Assembly (NCBI GenBank): GCA_013376995.1
Contig: JACAAZ010000019.1
Coordinates: 20,115-84,114 of the forward strand
Reading direction: 5' to 3'
DNA from: Bacteroidota bacterium
GTDB taxonomy: Bacteria; Bacteroidota; Bacteroidia; Bacteroidales; UBA4417
Length of the DNA stretch: 64,000 bases
Shown here: positions 1-9,546 of the stretch, one piece after another
Layout: each line of letters opens with the position of its first letter
How positions within the stretch are numbered: the first letter of the stretch is position 1
Position numbers and translations under genes: made by a program
Notes under the pieces: generated by a model
What the model saw: only the letters and a program-made list of their open reading frames with translations
Told to the model about the DNA's origin: nothing
The model's database searches: none

Positions 1-3000
1 CAATCAGGTGACAATTCACTTGCTTATTGCACAGCTACCGCAACTGCATGCGACGAATTCATCGGCCGCGTTCAGGTAGGTACACTCGACAAGAGCAGTG
101 CTTGTGACCATTACAGTGATTTCACAGCTTTCTCAACTGACCTTGAAATGAATACGCCTACAGCTGTCACCGTTACCAATGGCGGTAACGCTTACAGTTC
201 AGACCAGGTGTTCATTTGGATTGACTATAATCACAATGATACTTTTGATGCTTCCGAACTCACAACCCTTGCAAGCCAGGGTGGTGGTAGCAGTTTCACT
301 GGCAACATTACTGTTCCTTTGACTGCAACCTCAGGTATTACTACCATGCGTGTTCGTATGTCATACAATCTTGCAGCTAATGCCTGTGGTTCACAAACCT
401 ACGGTGAAGTTGAAGATTACCACGTTAACCTGAAGGCTCCTTCCTTCGTTACTGCTGTTGCTCCTGCAACCGGTACAGTAGCAGCCGGTGGTTCAAAACT
501 CATCCGCACTACCTTCTCATCAACTGGTCCATTGTTCTCACCAGCCGGAACCTACAATGCAGGTCTCAAGCTGAACAGCAATGACCTTGCAAATGCTTCA
601 GTTACCATTCCTTGCACCATGACCGTTATCGTTCCTGGTACAATTGGTGGTACAGTTACCAACTGTGTTACCGGTGAACCTATCGGTGGTGCTATGGTTA
701 CTGCTGGATCAAATGTTACGATGACCGATGGTGACGGTAATTATTCACTTGAGTGCGCTGCAGGTACTTATGATGTTGTTTTCTCTGAAATTGGTTTCAC
801 TTCAGTTACCGTTACTGGTGCAGTTGTAACCTCCGGAGCTAATACCGTTGTAAATGCTCAGCTTTGTGAGCAGCCTTATGCTCCAGCTTGTGCTTCAGCA
901 GCTGTTGATGCCAATGATACCCAGGCTACCGTTACATGGTGTGTTCCAGTTGGGCCATACGAACTCATGTACGACGATGGCGGTGCTGAAAACTTTGCAG
1001 CATGGCAGGTTCCTGGTAACATGAATGGTGTTAAATTCACTCCTAAGGGATATCCCGCAACTGTTGTTGGTGGTAAATTCTTTGTAGGTGATGGTAGTTT
1101 CCCAATTGGTGGCAGCATCATTGATGCTCCTTTCACTGTAGCTGTTTACGCAGCTGACGGAGCCAACGGATTACCAGGTACACTTCTTGATTCAGTTCCA
1201 GCTACCGTTACCAACTATGGTTGGGTTAACGTAACCGGTCTCAATGCAGAAGTTGCTTCAGGTGATTTCTACCTCGTAATGATTCAACGTTCATTGTCAC
1301 CAAACTGCGCTCCTATCGGAGTTGATGCTACATTACCAAAAGCTTACAAGAGCTACTCACGTAATGTTGGTGCAAACGAACCTTGGGTTCTTTCTCCATA
1401 TCAGGATTTCATGATGCATGCAGTTGTTAGCAGCCCATTAGCTGGTGACGATGCTCCTGTTGCAACCCGCGTTCTCATACCTGGTAAAGTTAAGGGAATG
1501 ATCTCCCTCAACAAACCCAGTGCTGTTCCTGGCGTAGAAGCAACTACTGCTCAGATTACTTCACCTTCAGGATATGAAACTGATGCCGTTCAGTCATACA
1601 AACTCTGGCGTATCAGCAACTTCGATCCTACAGCTCAGCCTTCAACTGGTACTTTCACTCTCATCGGAAGCGGCCTTACAGCTACAACCTATGTTGAAAG
1701 TGGTACACAGTGGAGCGCTCTCCCAATGGGATGGTATGCTTACGCTATCAAAGCTGTTTACCCAGGTGGTACAGAATCAGAATATGTTTATACCAATTCA
1801 ATTCCTCACAAACTTTTTGCTGACGTAACTGTAAATGTTAAACTCATTTGCGGTATGGTTCCTGCAGAAGGTGCTGTTGTTAAATTCACTGGTAGCGATT
1901 ATCCTTTTGCTGTTCTTACCCAGACTGTTCCTGCTTCAGGTACAGTTGTATTTGACAATATGATAAAGGGTCATTATACCATGCTTGTAACCAAGGGTGG
2001 TTATACTCCTTATTCGGTTGACTATAATATCACAGCTAACCGTACTATTGATGTTATCATGGAAGACATCCGTTACATGCCTCGTAACCTGTTTGTTGAT
2101 GACATGACCTTACATGCAACCTGGGACGAACCTCTTGCAATAGCTATTACTGAAAATTTCGAAAGTGGTGTATTCCCACCAGCTGGCTGGCAGGCCACAA
2201 CCCAGGGTTCAACTGGTTGGTATGCTACCACTGATGGAAGCAGTGCATATTTCACTGTTCCTGCACATACTACTTACGCAATAGCTAATGATGATCAAGG
2301 TGGATCAAGCAACAACGGCTGCTGCGATTACCTCATTACTCCTACTTTGGATCTCACTAATGCTCCAAGCTTCGCACTTAATTTTGCTAGCTTCTACACT
2401 GGTGACTATGGCCAGATGGCTTATGTTGAAATGAGTACTGACGGTGGTGCTACATGGACCCCGATTTATACTTGTTCACCAGCAGCTACATGGAATGATG
2501 TTTCTGTTGACCTTTCAGCTTACTCAGGAGCTTCTGGCTTATCATCTGTTAAGTTTGCATTCCATGCAGACGATGCTGGCCAATATGCTTCAGGTTGGGC
2601 TATTGACGATGTAAGTATCGCTTCAGGTAACCTTGCCTTCACCGGTTATGGTGTATTCCTTGATGGTTCACTCGTTGGTAACACACCTCACGATCAGCGC
2701 TGGTATGATTATGATCCTACCACTATTAACTATGGACAGACTTATGTAGCAGGTGTTGCTGCTATCTATTGTTCAGGTTATTCAGATCTTGATACCTATA
2801 CTTTCACAAGTCATTTCCTCTATCCTCCACGTAACCTTACCGCCACTTCACCTGCAGGACAACCTGTTGTGATTCTGAACTGGCAGGCTCCTCTCACTGG
2901 TGACTATTCAGTTGTTGGTTCAATTCCACGTACCAATACTCCTCTCGCCACTGCAGAATACAGCCCAATGGTTACACAGCGTATTGGAAGCGATAACCAA

Positions 3001-5613
3001 ACTGCTGTTTGGGACGTTCTCCTTACCTTCCCAACAACTTCAGCCGGTAAAGCTGGTGTTGCTTCCGATGGTAACTTCATCTACACTACTATTTGGAGTG
3101 GCGGTGGATTCCAGAAATATGACCTCTCAGGAAACTGGGTTGAAGATTTCGACATCGCTGGCGTAAACAGTATTCGTGACCTCGCTTACAATACTGACAA
3201 CCATCATTTCTATGGTTCACCTAACTCAGCAGTTCTTTATGAAATGGATTTCACCAACAAGGTTCTCGTAGGTAGTGTAACTACTGGCGTCACCGGTGGT
3301 ATTCGTCATATTGCTTACAGTCCTCTACTTGATGGCGGTAATGGTGGATTCTATTGCGGTGCCTGGTCTGATGACTTCCAAATCAAGATGGACGGTACTG
3401 TAATTGGCGCAACTCCTGGTTTCACTGCTCAGGGTCTGACCGGCGTTTACGGTTCAGCTTATGACTGGGGAACTTCTGGTGGCCCATTTATGTGGTATTT
3501 TGACCAGGGTGGTAATGGTGCCGACATTTGGCAGTATGATATCGCTGCTGGTGCATTTACCGGATTCGTACAGGATGCTTCTACATTACCTGGATTTATT
3601 GCAGGTAGTATCGCCGGTGGTTTGGATTACAACACTCAGATCGTTCCTGGACACGCTGTATTGCTTGGTTTGATCCAGCAAGACTTCGTATTCGAATATG
3701 ACATGGGTGGTGCAGCTGCTCCTCCTTCAACGAGCCTCGTTCGTTACAACCTCTATCGCGATGGCGATTTCAGCGCACCAGTTGCTCAGATTCCAGCTAC
3801 AGAATTAACTTACTGGGATACCGGACTTGATCCACAGCAATATTGCTATGACATCAGCGCTGTATATGACCTTACTTCATTTGGTTTCCCCGGCCAGTTC
3901 GGTGAATCAGTTAAAGAAGGTACAGCTTGTGCAAACGTTCATTTTGGCAAACCGCTTCCTTTCTTCGAAGATTGGACTTCCGGTACTTTCTCTCTGAACG
4001 AATGGACTGCTGATCCTAACTGGGTACTCGAAGGACAGGTTGGTAATCCTATGCCATCAGCCAAGTTCAAATGGGATCCTTTGTTGAATGACTATACAAG
4101 TTCACTCACCAGTACTTATCTCGATGCTGAAGTTATCAATACAACCACTCCTTATAAACTTTGGATGGACTTTGATCTGAAGCTTGACGATCGTACTTCT
4201 TCAACCAACGAAAAACTGTCTATCGAAGTTTCTTCAGATGGCGGTGCTACTTGGGCTAAGGTAGGTGAAGTAGCCAACAATGGTAACATGGATTGGACTG
4301 CTGAACATATTGATATTACCACGAAAGCTAAGAATAAAGTTTTCCAGGTTAGATTCAATGCCAATGGAACCTTCTCAGGTGACATTTTCTACTGGTATGT
4401 TGATAATATCCACATCTATGCTGGATACATCTTCAATCCTCCTATTAACCTCGTAACTGAAAAGCAGGGTAACCCACAGAATGACATTAAACTCACCTGG
4501 GGACCTCCTGCAGGCGGTGGTACAATCGTAACCTACGTAATTGATGACAACTCAGCTGAAAACGGTTGGGCTATCAACCCAGGTTATGAATCATGGCTTG
4601 GTAACGAGTTCGCAGTAACTGATGCTGGTGTTCTTCAATCACTTGATGTATACTGGCAGGCTAATGCAAGTGCAGGTACCGAATCATTGTCATTTGACAT
4701 ATTTGATGCCAGCAATACTTTAATTGGCTCATCAGATGCTTTCGCTACAGTTCAGGATAACTGGCAGACAGTTGCTCTACCTGACGTTCCTTTCGATGGT
4801 ACATTCTATGCAATGGTACATTGGAACATGCTCGCTGGCCAATCAAATTACCTTGGTTCAGACGAAAATGGTCCTAATGCTGCTGCTAACTATGGTTGGT
4901 ACTATGATGGAACCGCATGGTCACATCTGTCAGATTTCGGATATGCACCTTGCGTATTCCTGATTCGTGCTAAGGCTCTCGTTGGTGGCGACAAGAAAGT
5001 TGTTTCCTTCGGTCCTGTATCACATAGCAACGGAACACCAAGTGCTAACTTCAGCAATGTTATTGCTAAGTCAGAACGTCATAGCAGTGCCGGCGCACCT
5101 GTAAGCAGCAGTGCTGTATTCCAGGGTGACAACAGCCAGGAAATGCTCGGATATAACATCTATCGTCGTTACTACATTGACCCAATACCTGGACAGTACA
5201 CTACTTACAGCGCTTGGGATTCACTGACATTTGTAACTGCAACGGAATATCTCGACATGAACCTGTTCAATGACTGCTACGATTATTATGTAACTGCAGT
5301 TTACACTGAAGGTCAGTCTGTACCGTCAAATGAATCAGAACAGTGCCTCACCGTAGGTCTGAATACAAATGAAACCAGTGAAGTTAGAATTTATCCTAAC
5401 CCAGCTGTTTCCTTCGTAACCATAGACCTTACCAAAGACGTTCGTAACATTACTATTTACAACGCTCTTGGATCAGTAGTCAACGAAAAGAACATCACAC
5501 GCGAAACAAGCGTGACGGTGAACACTTCGAACTACGCAGCAGGTGCTTACAACGTGAAGTTCACCACAGCTAATGGCGATACATTCAGCCGCAAGTTTGT
5601 TGTGACCAAATAA
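1..5613 (+). CDS. Very large T9SS-exported multidomain surface protein, 5' end outside window
   Basis: The frame is open from base 1, so the ATG at 148 in the ORF track is internal and the N-terminus is missing. The first visible residues and the YGEVEDY motif (about residue 135) look like GEVED domains of Bacteroidota surface proteins. Then follow a carboxypeptidase-regulatory-like domain (about 165-240), several fibronectin-like stretches, a cleaved-adhesin/MAM-like domain (about 667-825, ENFESG...GW) and a second such domain (about 1275-1430). The last 75 residues (IYPNPAVSFVTIDL ... KFVVTK) are a type A T9SS sorting domain, so the protein should cross the outer membrane and be anchored or released. 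No catalytic domain was recognised; an adhesin or matrix role is inferred. Codon choice is strongly biased (Arg almost always CGT, many GGT/GCT), unlike the next gene, which suggests high expression. A strong terminator follows. Confidence 0.9.
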   Translation, partial: QSGDNSLAYCTATATACDEFIGRVQVGTLDKSSACDHYSDFTAFSTDLEMNTPTAVTVTNGGNAYSSDQVFIWIDYNHNDTFDASELTTLASQGGGSSFTGNITVPLTATSGITTMRVRMSYNLAANACGSQTYGEVEDYHVNLKAPSFVTAVAPATGTVAAGGSKLIRTTFSSTGPLFSPAGTYNAGLKLNSNDLANASVTIPCTMTVIVPGTIGGTVTNCVTGEPIGGAMVTAGSNVTMTDGDGNYSLECAAGTYDVVFSEIGFTSVTVTGAVVTSGANTVVNAQLCEQPYAPACASAAVDANDTQATVTWCVPVGPYELMYDDGGAENFAAWQVPGNMNGVKFTPKGYPATVVGGKFFVGDGSFPIGGSIIDAPFTVAVYAADGANGLPGTLLDSVPATVTNYGWVNVTGLNAEVASGDFYLVMIQRSLSPNCAPIGVDATLPKAYKSYSRNVGANEPWVLSPYQDFMMHAVVSSPLAGDDAPVATRVLIPGKVKGMISLNKPSAVPGVEATTAQITSPSGYETDAVQSYKLWRISNFDPTAQPSTGTFTLIGSGLTATTYVESGTQWSALPMGWYAYAIKAVYPGGTESEYVYTNSIPHKLFADVTVNVKLICGMVPAEGAVVKFTGSDYPFAVLTQTVPASGTVVFDNMIKGHYTMLVTKGGYTPYSVDYNITANRTIDVIMEDIRYMPRNLFVDDMTLHATWDEPLAIAITENFESGVFPPAGWQATTQGSTGWYATTDGSSAYFTVPAHTTYAIANDDQGGSSNNGCCDYLITPTLDLTNAPSFALNFASFYTGDYGQMAYVEMSTDGGATWTPIYTCSPAATWNDVSVDLSAYSGASGLSSVKFAFHADDAGQYASGWAIDDVSIASGNLAFTGYGVFLDGSLVGNTPHDQRWYDYDPTTINYGQTYVAGVAAIYCSGYSDLDTYTFTSHFLYPPRNLTATSPAGQPVVILNWQAPLTGDYSVVGSIPRTNTPLATAEYSPMVTQRIGSDNQTAVWDVLLTFPTTSAGKAGVASDGNFIYTTIWSGGGFQKYDLSGNWVEDFDIAGVNSIRDLAYNTDNHHFYGSPNSAVLYEMDFTNKVLVGSVTTGVTGGIRHIAYSPLLDGGNGGFYCGAWSDDFQIKMDGTVIGATPGFTAQGLTGVYGSAYDWGTSGGPFMWYFDQGGNGADIWQYDIAAGAFTGFVQDASTLPGFIAGSIAGGLDYNTQIVPGHAVLLGLIQQDFVFEYDMGGAAAPPSTSLVRYNLYRDGDFSAPVAQIPATELTYWDTGLDPQQYCYDISAVYDLTSFGFPGQFGESVKEGTACANVHFGKPLPFFEDWTSGTFSLNEWTADPNWVLEGQVGNPMPSAKFKWDPLLNDYTSSLTSTYLDAEVINTTTPYKLWMDFDLKLDDRTSSTNEKLSIEVSSDGGATWAKVGEVANNGNMDWTAEHIDITTKAKNKVFQVRFNANGTFSGDIFYWYVDNIHIYAGYIFNPPINLVTEKQGNPQNDIKLTWGPPAGGGTIVTYVIDDNSAENGWAINPGYESWLGNEFAVTDAGVLQSLDVYWQANASAGTESLSFDIFDASNTLIGSSDAFATVQDNWQTVALPDVPFDGTFYAMVHWNMLAGQSNYLGSDENGPNAAANYGWYYDGTAWSHLSDFGYAPCVFLIRAKALVGGDKKVVSFGPVSHSNGTPSANFSNVIAKSERHSSAGAPVSSSAVFQGDNSQEMLGYNIYRRYYIDPIPGQYTTYSAWDSLTFVTATEYLDMNLFNDCYDYYVTAVYTEGQSVPSNESEQCLTVGLNTNETSEVRIYPNPAVSFVTIDLTKDVRNITIYNALGSVVNEKNITRETSVTVNTSNYAAGAYNVKFTTANGDTFSRKFVVTK

Positions 5614-5632
5614 TCCTTCATTGGAATAAATG

Positions 5633-5668
5633 AAAAGGGGCCCATTATTGGGCCCCTTTTTTATTTTA
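5633..5668 (+). terminator. Rho-independent terminator of the large surface protein gene
   Basis: A perfect 12-bp stem (AAAAGGGGCCCA / TGGGCCCCTTTT) with a TTAT loop runs into a T-rich tail, 19 bases after the stop codon. It is the strongest terminator in the window, fitting a highly transcribed upstream gene. Confidence 0.92.
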
Positions 5669-5674
5669 CTTTTG
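5667..5674 (+). promoter_or_regulatory. Bacteroidota -7 box (TACTTTTG) for the ABC-F gene
   Basis: TACTTTTG matches the TAnnTTTG consensus of the Bacteroidota primary sigma factor. It begins in the T-tail of the preceding terminator and ends only 4 bases before the ATG. Transcription would therefore start at or next to the start codon, giving a leaderless or nearly leaderless mRNA. The same TACTTTTGCAGC string precedes mfd at 41711. Confidence 0.65.
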
Positions 5675-5678
5675 CAGC

Positions 5679-7628
5679 ATGATTTCTGTTAGCAACCTTT
5701 CTGTACATTTTACCGGGGAATATATATTTGAGAATGTTTCTTTTCTGATCAATGATAGGGACCGGATAGGTCTCGTTGGGCGAAACGGTGCTGGTAAAAC
5801 TACACTTCTCCGAATCCTATGCGGTGAAATGGAGCCTGAAACTGGTGTTGTTGCCAGTCCGTCTGGTAGTACAATCGGCTACCTGCCGCAGGAAATGTCA
5901 GTAGGCAGTGAACTGAATGTGCTTGAAGAAGCTATGACAGCATTTGCTGAAGCTCATTCACTTCATGATCTTATCGATAAATATACCAGGGAACTGGCAG
6001 AGAGGACAGATTATGAGTCAGAAGCCTATGAGAAACTGATACACCGGTTCAATGATGCAAATGACAGGTATCATTTAATTGGTGGGCAAAATGTTCAGGA
6101 AGAGGCTGAAAAAGTGCTTAAAGGACTTGGTTTTGAGCCTGAAGATTTCAGCAAGCCAATGAAGACCTTCAGCGGTGGGTGGCAAATGAGAGTGGAACTG
6201 GCCAAGATCCTTCTGACTTGCCCGGATGTGGTTTTACTTGATGAGCCTACAAACCACCTGGATATCGAATCTATCCAATGGCTGGAGGACTTCCTCATTA
6301 ATTATCGTGGAGCGGTTGTTCTGGTTTCGCATGACCGTGCATTTCTCGACAATGTGACAAACCGCACGATCGAGATTATGAACGGAAGAATATACGATTA
6401 CAAGACAGGTTACTCAGAATATGTTGAGTTAAGGGAAGATCAAATGGAACAGCAACGTGCTGCCTTTGATAACCAACAGGCTCAAATTGCACAAATCGAA
6501 AGGTTTATTGAGCGATTCAGGTATAAATCTACTAAATCGCGACAGGTACAATCAAGGGTGAAAATGCTTGATAAAATGGATAGGGTAGAAGTAGATGATG
6601 TTGATAGTTCAGCGATTCGGTTTGTGTTTCCGCCTGCACCTCATTCTGGCAAAGTTGTAGTAGAGACAAGTAAGCTTACCAAAAGATACGGAGAGAAACT
6701 CGTTTTAAAGGATCTAGAATTTCATATTGAGAAAGGTGATTTTGTTGCCTTTGTTGGGAGAAACGGAGAAGGTAAAACTACACTTTCAAGGATCATCATA
6801 GGTAACCTGGAGCACGAAGGTATCTGTAAGCTTGGCCATAATGTCAGAATTGGCTATTATGCCCAGAACCAGGCCGAATTGCTTGATCCGGAAAGGACGG
6901 TTTTTCAGACTATTGATGATATTGCTGTTGGCGATATGCGTACTAACGTTAGAGGTATCCTGGGTAGTTTCCTGTTTGGAACGGAAGCCATTGAGAAGAA
7001 GGTGAAAGTGTTATCTGGTGGAGAAAAGGCCAGGCTTGCCTTAGCTAAATTACTGCTGACCCCGGTGAACCTCCTTGTTCTCGATGAACCAACTAATCAC
7101 CTTGATATGGTAAGTAAGGACATCCTGAAAAATGCCCTTTTGAAATTTGATGGTACCCTGATTGTTGTTTCGCACGACAGGGATTTCCTGCAGGGATTAA
7201 CGGATAAGGTATTTGAATTCAGGAATCATACAATCAAAACCTGGATTGGAGATGTAAAAGAATACCTTCAAGCCAGAAAACTTGCCTCTCTCGCTCAATT
7301 GGAGGCTCGCAGGCTTAATGGAACTTCAGCAGCGGATAACCAGCCATCTGACAATAAAGTAAATTATGAGCGCAGGAAACAGCTCGACCGAGAAGTTCGT
7401 AAAGTAGCGGCTAAAGTTCAAAAGGTAGAAGATGAGATTGTGCGGGTAGAAAATGATATAAAGCAATATGATATTTTACTGGCTGACCCTGAAAGCCACA
7501 AAGATGCGGTAAAATCCGGATTGCTTTTCAAGGAGTATCAGCGATTGAAAAGCCTTCTGGATGAAAAAATGGAACTATGGGAGGTGTTACACGAGGAGTT
7601 GGAGCAGGTGAGCCGTAATGCGGAATAG
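5679..7628 (+). CDS. ABC-F family ATP-binding protein
   Basis: 649 residues with two ABC ATPase domains and no membrane segments, the ABC-F layout of soluble ribosome-associated factors. Domain 1 has Walker A GRNGAGKT (34-41), signature FSGGW and Walker B/NHLD (LLDEPTNHLD). Domain 2 has Walker A GRNGEGKT (about 360), signature LSGGEKARLALAKLL and a second LDEPTNHLD. The charged linker between them (about 245-310) matches the P-site tRNA-interaction motif region, and the C-terminal ~90 residues form a coiled coil as in Uup-type members. Family members act on translating ribosomes; the particular role (housekeeping or antibiotic protection) cannot be told from sequence. The ATG lies immediately after a -7 box. 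It is convergent with the prenyl synthase gene, 15 bases apart. Confidence 0.95.
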   Translation: MISVSNLSVHFTGEYIFENVSFLINDRDRIGLVGRNGAGKTTLLRILCGEMEPETGVVASPSGSTIGYLPQEMSVGSELNVLEEAMTAFAEAHSLHDLIDKYTRELAERTDYESEAYEKLIHRFNDANDRYHLIGGQNVQEEAEKVLKGLGFEPEDFSKPMKTFSGGWQMRVELAKILLTCPDVVLLDEPTNHLDIESIQWLEDFLINYRGAVVLVSHDRAFLDNVTNRTIEIMNGRIYDYKTGYSEYVELREDQMEQQRAAFDNQQAQIAQIERFIERFRYKSTKSRQVQSRVKMLDKMDRVEVDDVDSSAIRFVFPPAPHSGKVVVETSKLTKRYGEKLVLKDLEFHIEKGDFVAFVGRNGEGKTTLSRIIIGNLEHEGICKLGHNVRIGYYAQNQAELLDPERTVFQTIDDIAVGDMRTNVRGILGSFLFGTEAIEKKVKVLSGGEKARLALAKLLLTPVNLLVLDEPTNHLDMVSKDILKNALLKFDGTLIVVSHDRDFLQGLTDKVFEFRNHTIKTWIGDVKEYLQARKLASLAQLEARRLNGTSAADNQPSDNKVNYERRKQLDREVRKVAAKVQKVEDEIVRVENDIKQYDILLADPESHKDAVKSGLLFKEYQRLKSLLDEKMELWEVLHEELEQVSRNAE

Positions 7629-7643
7629 GCCTGGCCTGTGCTG

Positions 7644-8615
7644 TTAAATTTCTCGTACCATCAGATCCTCGCAATAGCTTAACAGGATTGTTTTTCGCTC
7701 TTCCGGCAGGCTGAGGTTGTTCAAGGTATCCTTCGCAGCTTTCCAATACAAATGGATTTCTAATATGGTAGCATCTCTGGTCCTTAGGCGATCAAAATGA
7801 CTTCGTACTTCACTGATTTTATCTTCTTTTGATAAATCTTTTGATTGATAGAGGAGCTTGAGTTCTTCTTTATCGCTTCCGGCTAATTCCAAGGCTTTTA
7901 AATAAAGAAAAGTCTTCTTGCCTTCCAGGATATCGCCACCTTTCACTTTGCCAAATTTTTCCTCCTGGCTATAAAGATCCAACAGATCATCCATCAATTG
8001 GAAAGCAATTCCTATGTTTATACCAAAGTGATACAGGATATCTGCATCTCTTTGACTGGCACCGGCTATGACAGCTCCAGTTTTAAGACTGCAGGCGAGC
8101 AGCACAGCAGTTTTCAAGCGGATCATTTCCATATATTCTGCCAGGGTGACATCGCTTCGGGTTTCGAAGTTCATATCAAATTGCTGGCCTTCACAAACTT
8201 CAGCAGCCGTTACATTCAGGAGTTCCAGCAATTGAGGAATTGCATCAACACGTGTTAGCATCATTTGCCTGTTTGCAAGAGCAAACATGGTATCTCCTGC
8301 CAGGATTGCTATATTAGAATTCCACTTCTTATATACTGTTTCCTTGCCTCTGCGCAGAGGTGCCTGGTCCATGAGATCATCATGAAGGAGTGTAAAATTG
8401 TGAAAAAGTTCTATGGCAAGGGCGGGATGAATGGCCTCGTTGAGGTTCCCTTCAAACATATCGGTAGCTGCCAGTAAAAGGAAAGGCCTGAGGCGCTTAC
8501 CTCCGAGGCTGAGCGTATATGAGATTGGCTGATAAAGTTCAGCCGGATAAGAAGGCAGTTTCAGTTCTGCAAAAGCATTCCGAATAATACTGTGTAAAGA
8601 TTCGATTGTTTGCAT
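7644..8615 (-). CDS. Polyprenyl (trans-isoprenyl) diphosphate synthase
   Basis: About 323 residues of the polyprenyl synthetase family, which condenses isopentenyl diphosphate with allylic diphosphates to make FPP, GGPP or longer chains. The first aspartate-rich motif is LLHDDLMD and the second is MDDLLDLY; LGGKRLRP near the N-terminus binds diphosphate. The ORF track starts at a TTG (8630) inside rfbA; the ATG at 8615, 4 bases beyond the rfbA stop and preceded by AGGGAA, is more likely. It is last in a probable RND - rfbA - prenyl synthase transcript. Chain length cannot be assigned with confidence. Confidence 0.93.
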   Translation of the reverse strand: MQTIESLHSIIRNAFAELKLPSYPAELYQPISYTLSLGGKRLRPFLLLAATDMFEGNLNEAIHPALAIELFHNFTLLHDDLMDQAPLRRGKETVYKKWNSNIAILAGDTMFALANRQMMLTRVDAIPQLLELLNVTAAEVCEGQQFDMNFETRSDVTLAEYMEMIRLKTAVLLACSLKTGAVIAGASQRDADILYHFGINIGIAFQLMDDLLDLYSQEEKFGKVKGGDILEGKKTFLYLKALELAGSDKEELKLLYQSKDLSKEDKISEVRSHFDRLRTRDATILEIHLYWKAAKDTLNNLSLPEERKTILLSYCEDLMVREI

Positions 8616-8619
8616 TTCC

Positions 8620-9489
8620 CTATCGTTCAATCTCCGGAAGATTTAGCAGGTAAGTTCCATAACCACTTTTTAGAAGTGGCTGGGCAAGGATTTCCAGTTG
8701 CCGCCTGTCAATAAATCCCATACGGTAAGCAATTTCTTCAATGCATCCAATCTTTAGCCCCTGGCGTTCTTCAATAACCTGGACAAACTGTGATGCCTGC
8801 AGTAAGGAAGCAAACGTACCGGTGTCAAGCCAGGCGGTTCCGCGGCTCAGGATCCCTACCTTTAAATTCCCCTTTTCAAGATAATATTTGTTTACATCCG
8901 TTATTTCATATTCTCCCCGTGCAGAGGGTTTGATGTTTTTTGCAACTTCTACAACCGAATTATCATAGAAATAGAGTCCCGGCACCGCATAGTTGGATTT
9001 AGGCTGTTTTGGCTTCTCTTCAATTGAAATAGCTTTCTTGGATTCATCAAATTCAACAACACCATATCTTTCGGGGTCAGAAACATGGTAAGCAAAAACA
9101 ACTCCGCCATCCGGGTCGTTGCATTCGGAAATGAGTTTCTGCAATCCTGTTCCATAAAAGATGTTATCCCCAAGAATGAGGGATACCTTATCTGATCCTA
9201 TAAATTTCTCACCAATAACAAATGCCTGAGCCAATCCGTTTGGCACTTCCTGAATTGCATAGCTGAACTGGCATCCCATGTTTTTTCCATCTCCCAGCAA
9301 GGTCTTGAAACCTGGCAGGTCATGCGGGGTGCTGATAATCAGTATTTCACGAATACCTGACATCAGCAGAACTGATAACGGATAATAGATCATTGGTTTG
9401 TCATAGATGGGCATCATCTGTTTGCTCATAGCCAATGTTAAGGGGTGGAGACGTGTTCCCGAGCCACCTGCGAGAATAATTCCTTTCAT
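8620..9489 (-). CDS. rfbA: Glucose-1-phosphate thymidylyltransferase
   Basis: 289 residues, the usual RfbA/RmlA length. It makes dTDP-glucose from dTTP and glucose-1-phosphate, the first step toward dTDP-rhamnose and related surface sugars. The N-terminal [11 protein letters not shown] signature (8-18), the [15 protein letters not shown] segment and the LGDNIFYG metal/nucleotide motif (about 107) are clear. The remaining rml genes are not in the window, so here it sits apart from a polysaccharide cluster. It lies 57 bases downstream of the RND gene and 4 bases upstream of the prenyl synthase ATG. Confidence 0.96.
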   Translation of the reverse strand: MKGIILAGGSGTRLHPLTLAMSKQMMPIYDKPMIYYPLSVLLMSGIREILIISTPHDLPGFKTLLGDGKNMGCQFSYAIQEVPNGLAQAFVIGEKFIGSDKVSLILGDNIFYGTGLQKLISECNDPDGGVVFAYHVSDPERYGVVEFDESKKAISIEEKPKQPKSNYAVPGLYFYDNSVVEVAKNIKPSARGEYEITDVNKYYLEKGNLKVGILSRGTAWLDTGTFASLLQASQFVQVIEERQGLKIGCIEEIAYRMGFIDRRQLEILAQPLLKSGYGTYLLNLPEIER

Positions 9490-9546
9490 AATAAACTGAA
9501 TTAATGATTCTAGATTAAACTGGTTAATTGAAGCGTAAGGTCAGCA

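Noticed and set aside
148-150. ATG at 148 as the start of the first gene
   Set aside because: The frame is open to base 1 with GEVED-like sequence upstream and no signal peptide follows the ATG; the gene begins before the window.
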